DNA of 64,000 nt. Origin: Geomonas agri (lineage in GTDB: Bacteria; Desulfobacterota; Desulfuromonadia; Geobacterales; Geobacteraceae). The notes below the pieces were generated by a model. That model was given only the letters and a program-made list of their open reading frames with translations. It had not been told where the DNA came from and made no database searches. Positions 46,278 through 54,988 of this stretch are shown piece after piece; position 1 is the first letter of the stretch; each line of letters begins with the position of its first letter. The stretch lies in the NCBI RefSeq assembly GCF_020179605.1, contig NZ_JAINZO010000001.1:310001-374000 (forward strand). The letters are read 5' to 3'. A program made the position numbers and the translations under genes.

Positions 46278-47369
46278 ATGTTCAAACCGTTGCGCATTGG
46301 CAAACACGTGGCACGTTACCCGCTGATCCAGGGCGGCATGGGGGTTAGGATTTCGGCAGGATCTTTGGCCGGGCATGTTGCCAAGTGCGGCGGCGTCGGT
46401 CTGGTGGCATCCCCCGGCATCACCTTGAACAGCGAGTTCTTCGACGGCAAGAACTATCTCAAAACGAACTGCGTGGCACTGAAAGACGAGATCCGGAAGG
46501 CGTACGAGATCGCCCCGGACGGCATCATCGGCGTCAACGTGATGGTAGCCCTGTCCGATTTCGAAGAGCTGGTCGTCGCCGCCGTCGAGGCGGGAGCCAA
46601 GGTGCTGGTCTGTGGCGCCGGTCTGCCCATGACCCTGCCGGGACTCACCGCACACGCGCCGGACGTGGCGCTGGTACCGATCGTCTCTTCCGTCCGTGCC
46701 GCCCAACTGATCGCAAAGAAGTGGGACAAGACGTACAACCGTCTCCCCGATGCCGTCGTCGTAGAGGACCCGGACACCGCAGGCGGTCACTTGGGCGAGA
46801 AGATGGAGAATATCGGCACCGGCGAGTACGACCAGTACGAGACCGTGCGAGGCGTGAAGGAGTTCTTCCGCTCCGAATACGGCCTGGACATCCCAGTGAT
46901 TGCAGCAGGCGGCATCTGGGACCGCGCTGACGTGCTGCACGCCCTGGCTGAAGGGGCCGATGCCGTGCAGATGGCGAGCCGCTTCGTCACCACCGTCGAG
47001 TGCGACGCCGATGATGCCTTCAAGCAGGCCTACCTTGACTGCAAGAAAGAGGACATCGGCCTCATCATGAGCCCTGCCGGTCTCCCCGGCCGCGCCATCC
47101 TCACCAACCAGGAAGGGATCGTCTCCTACGACCGCGATCACGGTTCCGTCTGCTCGTACGGCTGCCTCAAGAAGTGTTCCTACAAGGAGAGCGGCGAGCG
47201 TTTCTGCATCGTTAAATCCTTGGACCGCGCCCAGCGCGGCGAAGTCGACTCGGGCCTCATCTTCTGTGGGACCAACGCCTGGAAGGCGACCCGCATCGAG
47301 ACCGTCCAGGAGATCTTCGACGAAATCTTCGCCGAGGCGGGCGCGGTTACCGAGGACCAGGCGGCCTGA
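46278..47369 (+). CDS. Nitronate monooxygenase-family FMN protein
   Basis: 363-residue TIM-barrel flavoprotein of the nitronate monooxygenase/FabK family: 'PLIQGGMGVRISAGSLAGHVAKCGGVGLVAS' (cited in parts), 'VVVEDPDTAGGHLG', 'PVIAAGGIWDRADVLHALAEGADAVQMASRFV'. The C-terminus carries a cysteine cluster ('SYGCLKKCSYKESGERFC'), not typical of simple nitronate monooxygenases, which may indicate a metal site. AGGAGGAC precedes ATG 46278. Exact substrate unknown. Confidence 0.85.
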   Translation: MFKPLRIGKHVARYPLIQGGMGVRISAGSLAGHVAKCGGVGLVASPGITLNSEFFDGKNYLKTNCVALKDEIRKAYEIAPDGIIGVNVMVALSDFEELVVAAVEAGAKVLVCGAGLPMTLPGLTAHAPDVALVPIVSSVRAAQLIAKKWDKTYNRLPDAVVVEDPDTAGGHLGEKMENIGTGEYDQYETVRGVKEFFRSEYGLDIPVIAAGGIWDRADVLHALAEGADAVQMASRFVTTVECDADDAFKQAYLDCKKEDIGLIMSPAGLPGRAILTNQEGIVSYDRDHGSVCSYGCLKKCSYKESGERFCIVKSLDRAQRGEVDSGLIFCGTNAWKATRIETVQEIFDEIFAEAGAVTEDQAA

Positions 47370-47398
47370 TAGCCAGCTCATCGAAGTTGAGATCATTC

Positions 47399-47432
47399 AT
47401 CCCCCTGTGGCTTATGCTGCAGGGGGATTTTT
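47399..47432 (+). terminator. Terminator after the nitronate monooxygenase-like gene
   Basis: ATCCCCCTG (47399-47407) and CAGGGGGAT (47420-47428), 12-base loop, then TTTTT. Confidence 0.9.
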
Positions 47433-47522
47433 CGTTTTGAAGGCAATGGCTACCGAGAAATCTGAGGAAATCTGAGCAAAGCAAAACAAAAGAGAATCCT
47501 ATTGTCCCACTGACAGCGCAAA

Positions 47523-47632
47523 CCCTCTCCCCCCGGGAGAGGGTGCCCGAAGGGCGGGTGAGGGAGGTGGCAACTCGAGTGCAGGTTCCGTTGCCCTCAC
47601 CCCCGACCCCTCTCCCGGTGGGCGAGGGGGGC
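47523..47632. repeat. GC-rich palindromic repeat pair (copy B)
   Basis: Units at 47523-47565 and 47593-47632 are inverted relative to each other; the first reads CCCTCTCC...GGGAGAGGGTGCCCGAAGGGCGGGTGAGGG (cited with gap). No gene is seen in 47433-47769 apart from this element and the sahR promoter region. Confidence 0.8.
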
Positions 47633-47723
47633 AGCCTCCTCGGCGGAAGGCGCGGCGGGATCAGGTCCAATGAGCAGGAAATAATATGGTTTTTACCTTG
47701 CCAGCAGCGGCACGCCATGTTAT

Positions 47724-47739
47724 ATCAAGAAAACTTGAT
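47724..47739. promoter_or_regulatory. Palindromic operator candidate upstream of sahR
   Basis: ATCAAG-AAAA-CTTGAT, a perfect 6-bp inverted repeat in an AT-rich stretch 31 bases before the sahR start. A further TTGATAT half-site lies at 47758-47764. Autoregulation by the gene product is inferred. Confidence 0.65.
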
Positions 47740-47769
47740 TTAAGAAAATCGCGAAGGTTGATATAGCCT

Positions 47770-48687
47770 ATGCTGGAACTTTTCAAGGCGTTGGCCGACC
47801 CCTGCCGACTGCGGCTGGTGGCGGTGCTGCTCAACTCCGAACTTACCGTCCAGGAACTGACCCAGATCATGGGGATGGGGCAGTCGCGCATCTCGCGACA
47901 CCTGAAGATCCTGGCGGAGGCGGGCGTGCTGTCGGTGAAGCGCCAAGGGACCTGGAGCTACTATCGCGCCGGGGAGCAGAATCTCTTCTTCTGTGCCATA
48001 CGCCCGGAATTCGAGCGCGCGCTGGAACAGCTTCCCGAGCGGCGCAACGATCTTGCGGCCGTTGCGCAGGCACTTGAGGCGCGCCGCAAGCGCAGCCTCG
48101 AGTTTTTCGACCAGCACGCGGCCCAGTGGGACGAACTGTCGCGCACCCTGCTGCCGGTGCCGGAGTACCAGGAGAGCCTGCTGGCACTGGTTCCCGAGGT
48201 TGCCGTGCTGCTGGAGATTGGGGTCGGCACCGGGATCTTGATGGCGCAACTGGCGCGCAAGGCGAGGCTGGTGATCGGCGTGGACCATTCGCCGGCCATG
48301 TTGGTGGAGGCGCGACGGCGCCTGGTCGAGGACGGCGTCCCGGGGGCGGAACTGCGCCTGGGAGAGATGACCCATCTTCCCATCGCCGACGGCGGTGCGG
48401 GGTGCGTCGTGGCTAACATGGTGCTGCACCATGCTCCTGATCCGCAGGCGGTGCTGGCCGAGATCGTCCGGGTACTCCAGCCGCAGGGGACAGTGGTGCT
48501 GGCTGACTTGGCGCGCCACGAGCGGGAGTGGGCCCGGGAGCAACTGGCCGACCAGTGGCTGGGATTCGAAGAGGACGAACTCAAGGCGTGGCTGGCAGGG
48601 GTGGGGCTTTCCGAAGTCACCGTCGTGCGTGTCGCCGCCGCAAACGGTGCTGAGGACGTGCTGCTGGTAAAGGCGGTAAAAGAGTAA
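47770..48687 (+). CDS. sahR: ArsR-type regulator fused to methyltransferase-like domain (SahR)
   Basis: 305 residues. Residues 1-~100 are an ArsR winged helix ('LFKALADPCRLRLVAVLL', 'MGQSRISRHLKILAEAGVLSVKRQGTWSYY' in parts). Residues ~130-305 are a SAM-methyltransferase fold with motif I 'LLEIGVGTGILMAQL' and 'VVANMVLHHAPDPQAVL'. This architecture next to ahcY matches SahR, described in Proteobacteria as a repressor of SAM-cycle genes that responds to S-adenosylhomocysteine. The methyltransferase fold is then a ligand sensor. The same architecture could also be an ordinary methyltransferase fusion; context favours SahR. Confidence 0.88.
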   Translation: MLELFKALADPCRLRLVAVLLNSELTVQELTQIMGMGQSRISRHLKILAEAGVLSVKRQGTWSYYRAGEQNLFFCAIRPEFERALEQLPERRNDLAAVAQALEARRKRSLEFFDQHAAQWDELSRTLLPVPEYQESLLALVPEVAVLLEIGVGTGILMAQLARKARLVIGVDHSPAMLVEARRRLVEDGVPGAELRLGEMTHLPIADGGAGCVVANMVLHHAPDPQAVLAEIVRVLQPQGTVVLADLARHEREWAREQLADQWLGFEEDELKAWLAGVGLSEVTVVRVAAANGAEDVLLVKAVKE

Positions 48688-48800
48688 GCCCTCTCCCTTT
48701 GGGAGAGGGTGCCCGAAGGGCGGGTGAGGGGCCTTTTCAATGGATGGCGTAGCAGATGGCAGCGCCATCACCCCTGCCCCTCTCCCGGAGGGCGAGGGGA
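48688..48800. repeat. GC-rich palindromic repeat pair (copy C), between sahR and ahcY
   Basis: Units at 48688-48731 and 48768-48800, inverted relative to each other and nearly identical in the core to copy B (GGGTGCCCGAAGGGCGGGTG). It fills almost the whole sahR-ahcY spacer. Confidence 0.82.
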
Positions 48801-48847
48801 TTGTAACCAACCAACGTGGAAGTTAACTCATCGAAAGGAGAAGTAAC

Positions 48848-50242
48848 GTGACCAAGGATTACATCGTAAAGGACATGTCGCTGGCCGATTGGGGCCGTAA
48901 GGAAATGATCATCGCTGAGACCGAGATGCCGGGCCTCATGGCGATCCGCGAGGAGTACGCCGCGGCTCAGCCGCTCAAGGGGGCACGCATCGCGGGCTCG
49001 TTGCACATGACCATTCAGACCGCGATGCTCATCGAGACCCTCACGGCCCTCGGCGCCGAGGTGCGCTGGGCTTCCTGCAACATATTCTCGACTCAGGACC
49101 ACGCCGCCGCGGCCATCGCAGCCGCTGGTATCCCGGTCTTCGCGCACAAGGGTGAGACGCTGGCCGAGTACTGGGACTACACCCACAAGATTTTCGAGTG
49201 GCACGACGGCGGCGCCCCGAACATGATCCTCGACGACGGCGGCGACGCGACCCTCCTGCTGCATCTGGGCAGCGACGCGGAGAAGGACGCATCCGTGATC
49301 GCCAACCCGACCTGCGAGGAGGAGCAGTTCCTGTTCGCGGCCATCAAGAAGCGCCTGGCCGAGCAGCCGGGCTGGTACTCCAAGACTGCGGCCTGCATCA
49401 AGGGTGTCACCGAGGAAACCACCACCGGCGTCCACCGTCTGTACCAGATGTTCGAGAAGGGCACGCTGAAGTTCCCGGCCATCAACGTCAACGACTCGGT
49501 CACCAAGTCCAAGTTCGACAACATCTACGGCTGCCGCGAGTCCCTGATGGACGGCATCAAGCGCGCCACTGACGTCATGGTGGCCGGCAAGGTGGCGGTC
49601 ATTTGCGGCTACGGCGACGTCGGCAAAGGGTGCGCTCAGGCGATGCGCGGGCTCCAGGCTCAGGTCTGGGTCACCGAGGTCGACCCGATCTGCGCGCTGC
49701 AGGCGGCCATGGAAGGGTACAAGGTGGTCACCATGGAGTGGGCGGCCGACAAGGCTGACATCTTCGTCACCACCACCGGCAACATCGACGTCATCACCCA
49801 CGACCACATGAAGGCGATGAAGCACAACGCCATCGTCTGCAACATCGGTCACTTCGACAACGAGATCGAAGTGGCCAAACTCAAGCAGTACAAGTGGGAG
49901 AACATCAAGCCGCAGGTCGATCACGTCATCTTCCCGGACGGCAAGCGCATCATCCTGCTCGCCGAGGGGCGCCTGGTTAACCTCGGTTGCGCCACCGGCC
50001 ACCCCTCCTACGTCATGTCCTCCTCCTTCGCCAACCAGACCCTGGCGCAGATGGAGATCTTCTGCAACCCGGGCAAGTATCCGGTCGGCGTCTACATCCT
50101 GCCCAAGGAACTGGACGAGAAGGTGGCGCGCCTGCAACTGAAAACTCTGGGCGCCATGCTGACCGAACTGACCGATGCCCAGGCAGCCTACATCGGCGTC
50201 AAGAAGGAAGGGCCGTACAAGTCGGAGCATTACCGGTATTAA
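48848..50242 (+). CDS. ahcY: Adenosylhomocysteinase
   Basis: 464 residues from GTG 48848 after AAAGGAG. Hydrolyses S-adenosylhomocysteine to homocysteine and adenosine using bound NAD+. Signatures: '[15 protein letters not shown]', '[16 protein letters not shown]', the NAD loop '[18 protein letters not shown]' and C-terminal '[10 protein letters not shown]'. The ~40-residue insert typical of the longer bacterial form is present. Probably driven from the sahR promoter, although the repeat element between them could affect read-through. Confidence 0.98.
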   Translation: MTKDYIVKDMSLADWGRKEMIIAETEMPGLMAIREEYAAAQPLKGARIAGSLHMTIQTAMLIETLTALGAEVRWASCNIFSTQDHAAAAIAAAGIPVFAHKGETLAEYWDYTHKIFEWHDGGAPNMILDDGGDATLLLHLGSDAEKDASVIANPTCEEEQFLFAAIKKRLAEQPGWYSKTAACIKGVTEETTTGVHRLYQMFEKGTLKFPAINVNDSVTKSKFDNIYGCRESLMDGIKRATDVMVAGKVAVICGYGDVGKGCAQAMRGLQAQVWVTEVDPICALQAAMEGYKVVTMEWAADKADIFVTTTGNIDVITHDHMKAMKHNAIVCNIGHFDNEIEVAKLKQYKWENIKPQVDHVIFPDGKRIILLAEGRLVNLGCATGHPSYVMSSSFANQTLAQMEIFCNPGKYPVGVYILPKELDEKVARLQLKTLGAMLTELTDAQAAYIGVKKEGPYKSEHYRY

Positions 50243-50284
50243 AAGGGCAACTGACGTTCTACGTTCTACGTTTCAGGCTCTCTT

Positions 50285-50434
50285 CCCCCCTCTCCCTCCG
50301 GGAGAGGGACGGGGTGAGGGCGTTGCAATCGGCGCCATGATCGCTTCGTGGCACACCCCTCACCCGGCCTTCGGCCACCCTCTCCCGGAGGGCGAGGGGA
50401 CGGAATTTGAGGCCCGCACTCCAGGGCGAGGGGA
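50285..50434. repeat. GC-rich palindromic repeats (copy D, pair plus fragment)
   Basis: Units at 50285-50321 and 50353-50400 in opposite orientation, with a third partial unit (CCAGGGCGAGGGGATAATA) at 50421-50439. No gene is seen in 50243-50546 outside this and the terminator. Confidence 0.8.
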
Positions 50435-50449
50435 TAATAAAATAAAAAG

Positions 50450-50479
50450 AAAGGGCGCCTGCTTCAAGCGGCGCCCTTT
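50450..50479 (-). terminator. Terminator of the moeA/micro-ORF transcript
   Basis: GGCGCC-centred stem AAAGGGCGCC / GGCGCCCTTT with 10-base loop; on the minus strand it is followed by CTTTTTATTTTATT, a strong T-rich tail. Confidence 0.88.
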
Positions 50480-50546
50480 CTTATCCTTCCTGCTCTTTTT
50501 CTTCTTCCGTCTTTTCCCCCCGACCGGAGGAGCATGCGGGAGACAT

Positions 50547-50636
50547 TCACGTCTCGATCCCCATGCTGGGCAGAATGAAGCGCTGCAGCACGATCCACCC
50601 CACCACGACACCACCTAAAATCAACATTTCCTGCAT
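50547..50636 (-). CDS. 29-residue single-helix membrane micro-protein
   Basis: ATG 50636 follows GGGAGGTG by four bases, an excellent ribosome-binding site. The 29 codons encode one hydrophobic helix ('MLILGGVVVGWIVLQRFIL') with a short polar end. It lies 100 bases downstream of moeA on the same strand and just before the minus-strand terminator, so it has its own place in the transcript. The small size means chance cannot be excluded; function unknown. Confidence 0.6.
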   Translation of the reverse strand: MQEMLILGGVVVGWIVLQRFILPSMGIET

Positions 50637-50736
50637 AGTTCACCTCCCGAATCCTACCATAGGATTTATCGCATATTCGGGATGGAAAATATACCAAATT
50701 AATTATTATTATGACCCGTTCAGTTTTGGTTCGGCT

Positions 50737-51978
50737 TCAGGAGCAGCACCTTATGCCGACTTCTCCCTCGCTTAACAGGTCCACTTCCCTCATCAGCGCC
50801 AGGTCTACTTCGCTTCCTGCCGGAATGAAGGTGGCGTCGCAGGGGAGGGCGGCCAGGGCGTCGCACCTGGTCATGGTGCTCAGGATGGCGGTGTGTTGCT
50901 CGCCGGCGCAGTAGGCGACGTGCCTGCCATGACGCTTCTTCACCGTGACCCTGATGAAATGCAGCTTGCCGGGCTTCTTGTGCGCGTCCTCGGCAAGGAT
51001 TCCTTTTACGAAGGGGGGAAGCACCCGGTGGTGCCCCATCATCTTCAACAGGGCGGGCTTCACCAGCAGCTCGAAGGTCACCATGGTCGACACGGGGTTC
51101 CCCGGGAGCGAGAAGATCGGCTTTCCCTGCCAGACCGAGAATGCCGTGGGGCCGCCCGGCTTCATCCCGATCTTCCAGAACAGTTCCTCTGCACCGAGGC
51201 TCGCGGCTACCTCCCGGACCAAGTCGCGGTCACCGGCGGAGACGCCAGCCGAGGTGATCAGTGCATCGCAACAAAGACCTTCCCGCATCTTGTCTTGGTG
51301 ACTCTCCAGGTTGTCCCGCGCGATCCCTAGCAGCACTGGCTCGGCGCCCGCCTCGCGGACGGCGGCGGCCAGCGACAACGCATTGGAGTTGATCACGCTG
51401 CCGGCCTTGGGGCTCTCGCCGAGTTCGATAAGCTCGTCCCCGGTGGACAGTATCGCCACCCGCGCCTTGCGGTAGACCGGCACCAGCGCCTGCCCCATGG
51501 CCGCCAGCATGCCGACCTCGGCGGGGCGAACCTGGCTGCCGGCGGGGAGGACCTGGGTGCCGCAGGCTACGTCGTTTCCTTTGCTCCGGACGTGCTGCTT
51601 GGGGAGCACCCTCTGCTTGATCACGACGTGGGCCCCTTCCTGCTCGGTTTCTTCGATGGGTACCACTGCATTGCATCCAGGGGGGATGGGGGCGCCGGTC
51701 ATGATGCGCACGGCGCAACCGACGGATACGGTCGGGCAGTCCGCGCCTCCGGCGGGGAGGAACCCGGTGATGAGAAGACGGGCGGGGACCGAGGTGCAAT
51801 CGGCGGCATGCACGGCATAGCCGTCCATGGCGGAATTGTCGTATTGCGGCAGGTCCCAGGGAGCGATGATGTCTCTGCTTACCACCCGCCCCAGGGCGTC
51901 CGACAGCGCTACGTTTTCTTCGCCCAGCGGGGCGACGTGGGCCAGTATGATGCCTCGCGCTTCTTCAAAGCTTGGCAT
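50737..51978 (-). CDS. moeA: Molybdopterin molybdenumtransferase
   Basis: 413 residues. Inserts molybdate (or tungstate) into adenylated molybdopterin. Family features: 'PQYDNSAMDGYAV', 'GCAVRIMTGAPIPPGCNAVV' (in parts), 'ILSTGDELIELG', 'SAGVSAGDRDLV' and 'FSLPGNPVSTMVTFELLV'. Start at 51978 ('MPSFEEARGIIL') is conserved. It lies downstream of the MoeB-like, MoaD-like and AOR genes on the same strand, suggesting a role in making the AOR tungsten/molybdenum cofactor. Confidence 0.95.
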   Translation of the reverse strand: MPSFEEARGIILAHVAPLGEENVALSDALGRVVSRDIIAPWDLPQYDNSAMDGYAVHAADCTSVPARLLITGFLPAGGADCPTVSVGCAVRIMTGAPIPPGCNAVVPIEETEQEGAHVVIKQRVLPKQHVRSKGNDVACGTQVLPAGSQVRPAEVGMLAAMGQALVPVYRKARVAILSTGDELIELGESPKAGSVINSNALSLAAAVREAGAEPVLLGIARDNLESHQDKMREGLCCDALITSAGVSAGDRDLVREVAASLGAEELFWKIGMKPGGPTAFSVWQGKPIFSLPGNPVSTMVTFELLVKPALLKMMGHHRVLPPFVKGILAEDAHKKPGKLHFIRVTVKKRHGRHVAYCAGEQHTAILSTMTRCDALAALPCDATFIPAGSEVDLALMREVDLLSEGEVGIRCCS

Positions 51979-52054
51979 GATGCACCTCGGTGCTCTATGC
52001 GGCGTCGTCGACGGCGTCGCTTGTTTTTTTAGCGGCAGCGTTGCCGCTTTGCTT

Positions 52055-52093
52055 CTCCCTCACCCTTGGCCCCTCTCCCGGAGGGCGAGGGGG
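52055..52093. repeat. GC-rich palindromic repeat, single unit (copy E)
   Basis: CCCTCACCCTTGGCCCCTCT followed by CCCGGAGGGCGAGGGG, the half-element of copies C and D, between the MoeB-like gene and moeA. Confidence 0.75.
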
Positions 52094-52106
52094 GGGCGCG
52101 GAGCGA

Positions 52107-52958
52107 TTAGGCGGCGTCTACCAGGGTGACCGGGGCCGGAGCGTAGGATATCTCCTGCATCTCCATTTCCAGCAGGTCAATCGTCAGTTTGCGGTTTCTG
52201 AGCGGCTCACCCTTGCCGAGCAGGATCTTGCAGACTTCGGCCACCTCGAGGCTCGCCACGACGGCAGGTGTGAAGGAGGGGTTGCCGAGCTGCTGCTCGA
52301 TCCCCTTGCCCGCGACCCAGTGGCGATAGATCTGCTGCACCGTGGTCTCGCCGGGGAACTGGGAGGCGACGTGTCCGTACCAGCCGCCGATGGCGCCGTG
52401 CACCATGGGGATGCCGGCTACGTTGCAGAACTCGGCCAGCTGAAGCCGGTACGAGATGCTGTCCAGGGCGTCCACCGCGATCTGTGCTCCCGCCAGCAGC
52501 TCGAAGCCGTTAGCCAGGCAGAAGTAGTCCTGGATGGCGGTGACCGTGACGGCGGGATTCACCTGCGCCAGCCGTTCGGCAGCTACCGCCGCCTTGGGCT
52601 GTCCCAGCAGGGCAGGGGTGGAGAGGATCTGTCGGTTCAGGTTGTGTTCTTCGAAGATGTCCGGATCGACGGCGATGATCTGCCCGACCCCGAGGCGGGC
52701 CAGCTCTTCCAGGACGTAGCCGCCCAAGCCGCCGCAGCCGATCACAGCGACGCGGCTTTGGAACAGGCACAGCTGCTCGTCGACCTGGATCATGTTGCGG
52801 TTGCGCTGGTAGCGCGCCGGATAGAGGCCATTTTGCAGGGCAAGCAGTTCGACCGCTGCGTGGCTCAGGTTGAAGCGCTTGGCCGTCGCATCCTGGGCGC
52901 TCCAGGGAAGCAGGCCGTCCTGCGCCTGCTCTTTCAGAAAAGTGATCACCTTGCGCAT
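52107..52958 (-). CDS. MoeB/ThiF-family adenylyltransferase
   Basis: 283 residues. Nucleotide loop 'VAVIGCGGLGGYVLEELARLGVG', 'VDPDIFEEHNLNRQIL', and 'VDALDSISYRLQLAEFC' identify an E1-like enzyme that adenylates the C-terminal Gly-Gly of a sulfur carrier. It lacks the CxxC zinc pairs of standard MoeB, so it belongs to a divergent branch. GGAGGAGG precedes ATG 52958, and the stop of the MoaD-like gene is at 52960, so the two genes are translationally coupled and the carrier is its obvious substrate. Confidence 0.9.
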   Translation of the reverse strand: MRKVITFLKEQAQDGLLPWSAQDATAKRFNLSHAAVELLALQNGLYPARYQRNRNMIQVDEQLCLFQSRVAVIGCGGLGGYVLEELARLGVGQIIAVDPDIFEEHNLNRQILSTPALLGQPKAAVAAERLAQVNPAVTVTAIQDYFCLANGFELLAGAQIAVDALDSISYRLQLAEFCNVAGIPMVHGAIGGWYGHVASQFPGETTVQQIYRHWVAGKGIEQQLGNPSFTPAVVASLEVAEVCKILLGKGEPLRNRKLTIDLLEMEMQEISYAPAPVTLVDAA

Positions 52959-52959
52959 A

Positions 52960-53184
52960 TCAGCCTCCTCCAACCAGGGGAAAGAGCGAAAGGGTATCGC
53001 CCTGGTTCAGTTTGCTGTCCAGCTCACCGTGCCGGCCATTCAGCATGACGATACCGATCTCCTCCTCGGTGAGCCCGAGGGAGAGCACCACCTGGCGCAC
53101 GTCGGTCCCCTCGGCGAGCTCCTGCTCGGCGACTTTGAACCTGCCGTTTCTGAATGTGGCGAAAAGCTTGAGAGTTATCTTCAT
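52960..53184 (-). CDS. MoaD/ThiS-family sulfur carrier
   Basis: 74 residues with a beta-grasp pattern ('MKITLKLFATFRNGRF', 'VMLNGRHGELDSKLNQGDTLSLFP') ending in the functional Gly-Gly ('LVGGG'). After adenylation and thiocarboxylation it would donate sulfur to molybdopterin synthase or a pterin-related step. It lies between AOR and its E1-like partner, so it is likely dedicated to the AOR tungstopterin. The frame extends upstream but ATG 53184 fits the family. Confidence 0.88.
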   Translation of the reverse strand: MKITLKLFATFRNGRFKVAEQELAEGTDVRQVVLSLGLTEEEIGIVMLNGRHGELDSKLNQGDTLSLFPLVGGG

Positions 53185-53212
53185 GCGGCACCTGCGTGTT
53201 AGGCTCAAACGG

Positions 53213-53243
53213 AAAAACCCGGCGTGACTTCCGTCACGCCGGG
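53213..53243 (-). terminator. Intrinsic terminator between AOR and the MoaD-like gene
   Basis: CCCGGCGTGAC and GTCACGCCGGG form an 11-bp perfect stem with a TTCC-type loop; on the minus strand TTTTTCC follows immediately. AOR messages should mostly end here. Confidence 0.85.
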
Positions 53244-53257
53244 CGTAGGAAAAGTTC

Positions 53258-54988
53258 CTAGAAGTTCCAGAACTCGTCGATTTCCTCGTCGGTGAAGTCC
53301 CACACCGCATTGTGCGGTGCGACCGGCTCGGTCTTGAAGAAGTCCGGCAGACGGTCGTGGACGTTGGTGAGACCGGCTTTCTGGTTGAACTCGCGCTCGG
53401 TCTTCAGGATGTACTTGCCCAGGTTGGTGACGTCGTCGCCGGTGAGGGCGATGCCGAAGCGGGCGTTGATCATGTCGATCAGGGCCGGGAGGCACTCCGG
53501 AATGTCCAGCGCCGGGAAGGCAACGAAGATGCACATACCGGTGGAGTCAACCGCGGCGGTAGCGATCTGCAGGGCACGGGAGAGCTCGACCTGACCGTCC
53601 TTCTTGAGCGGATCGACGTAGCCGCCGACGTTCAGGATGTTGGTGGCGATGGTGTAGCCGGAGGTGTGGTCGGCGCCCATGGTGGAGGTGGCGTAGGTGA
53701 TGCCGATGCCCTTGACGGAGCGCGGGTCGTACGCCGGGATGCCCTGGTTCTTGACCACGGGTACGCGAGTCACACCGTAGGTGCGGCCGACGGAGCCTGC
53801 GCCGCCACCCAGGACGCGGCCCAAAGCGGTGCCCTTGGCGATTTCGTCGGTCAGCAGGCGGAGCATTTCCTTGGAGTCGCCCCACTTGAGGATGCCGGCT
53901 TCCATGGCCACGCCGAACATGACGGCGGTTTCGATGGAGTCGATCCCGATGTCGTCCATCAGGTTGTCGGCGCGGGCGATGTCGTCCAGGTTGTCGATGC
54001 AGCAGTCGGCGCCCAGGCCCCAGATGGTCTCGTACTCGAAGCCGGAGGTGACGTACTTGCCGTCCTTGTCGTGATAGACCTGCGAGCACTGGATGATGCA
54101 GCCGGCATGGCAACCATGTTTGGGTTTGCCGCCGCGCGCCACGATGGTGTCGTGCATGGTCTCGCCGGAGATCTTGTCGTGCCCTTCAAACTGACCGGTG
54201 GTGAAGTTCTTGGTCGGCAGGCCGCCAGCTTCGTTGAGGATGTTGACGAGGACGTTGGTGCCGTAGGTCGGGAGACCTTCGCCGGAGACCGGGTGGTCGA
54301 GAAGCGCCTTGGAGAACGCCCTTGCTGCGGTTTTGAATTTCTCCGGATCCGCGATGGTCACGGGTTTCGCGCCTTCGCCGTCGATGGAGATGAACTTGAT
54401 CTGCTTGGAGCCCATGACTGCGCCCAGGCCGCCACGGCCGTGGCTGCGGATCTTGCTGTCCGGGTCCTTCACGGAAATGTTGGCGGCGGTCATCTTCAGT
54501 TCGCCGGCCGGGCCGATGGTGAGGACGCCGGTCTTTTTGCCCAGGCGGGCCTCGACCGCGTCGATGACGGCGAAGTTACCCAGGCCAAGCAGTTCCTTCT
54601 CCTCGTTGATGGTGACGCCGTTCACGCCCACCGCCAGGTTGTACCATGCGCCGGTTTTCGGTGCGCCTTCGATGATGATGGCCTTGATGCCGAGCTTAGC
54701 CAGCATCTGTGCCGCGGTGCCACCTGCGTTGGACTCCTTGATGCCGCCGGTGAGCGGGCTCTTGGCGCCTGCGGAGAGACGGCCCGAGTTCGCTGCAGCG
54801 GTGCCGGTCAGCAGGCCCGGTGCGAAAACCAGCTTGTTGTCGGCGGAAAGTGCGTGGCAGGTCGGCGGTACTTCGGCGGCCACGATGGTGGAGGTGAGGC
54901 CACGGCCACCCAGGCCTGCCCATGCTGCCGGAACTTCTTCGATCTTGGTGGTGAGGTCGGTCATGTTGACGCGAAAAATCTTATCCAT
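53258..54988 (-). CDS. aor: Aldehyde:ferredoxin oxidoreductase (tungsten type)
   Basis: 576 residues. Oxidises aldehydes to acids, reducing ferredoxin, with a bis-pterin tungsten (or molybdenum) centre and a [4Fe-4S] cluster. Cluster ligands are in 'HGCHAGCIIQCSQ' plus a C-terminal Cys ('STGMCIFVAFP'); 'AGAKSPLTGGIKESNAGG' and 'SHGRGGLGAVMGSKQIK' are AOR signatures. ATG 54988 is chosen over TTG 54997 on ribosome-binding-site spacing. Together with the Fe-ADH it gives alcohol to acid oxidation. Confidence 0.96.
   Translation of the reverse strand: MDKIFRVNMTDLTTKIEEVPAAWAGLGGRGLTSTIVAAEVPPTCHALSADNKLVFAPGLLTGTAAANSGRLSAGAKSPLTGGIKESNAGGTAAQMLAKLGIKAIIIEGAPKTGAWYNLAVGVNGVTINEEKELLGLGNFAVIDAVEARLGKKTGVLTIGPAGELKMTAANISVKDPDSKIRSHGRGGLGAVMGSKQIKFISIDGEGAKPVTIADPEKFKTAARAFSKALLDHPVSGEGLPTYGTNVLVNILNEAGGLPTKNFTTGQFEGHDKISGETMHDTIVARGGKPKHGCHAGCIIQCSQVYHDKDGKYVTSGFEYETIWGLGADCCIDNLDDIARADNLMDDIGIDSIETAVMFGVAMEAGILKWGDSKEMLRLLTDEIAKGTALGRVLGGGAGSVGRTYGVTRVPVVKNQGIPAYDPRSVKGIGITYATSTMGADHTSGYTIATNILNVGGYVDPLKKDGQVELSRALQIATAAVDSTGMCIFVAFPALDIPECLPALIDMINARFGIALTGDDVTNLGKYILKTEREFNQKAGLTNVHDRLPDFFKTEPVAPHNAVWDFTDEEIDEFWNF

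Noticed and set aside
47523-50434. Repeated palindromes considered as a CRISPR array
   Set aside because: Units are inverted pairs separated by genes, with no regular spacers or leader and no cas genes.
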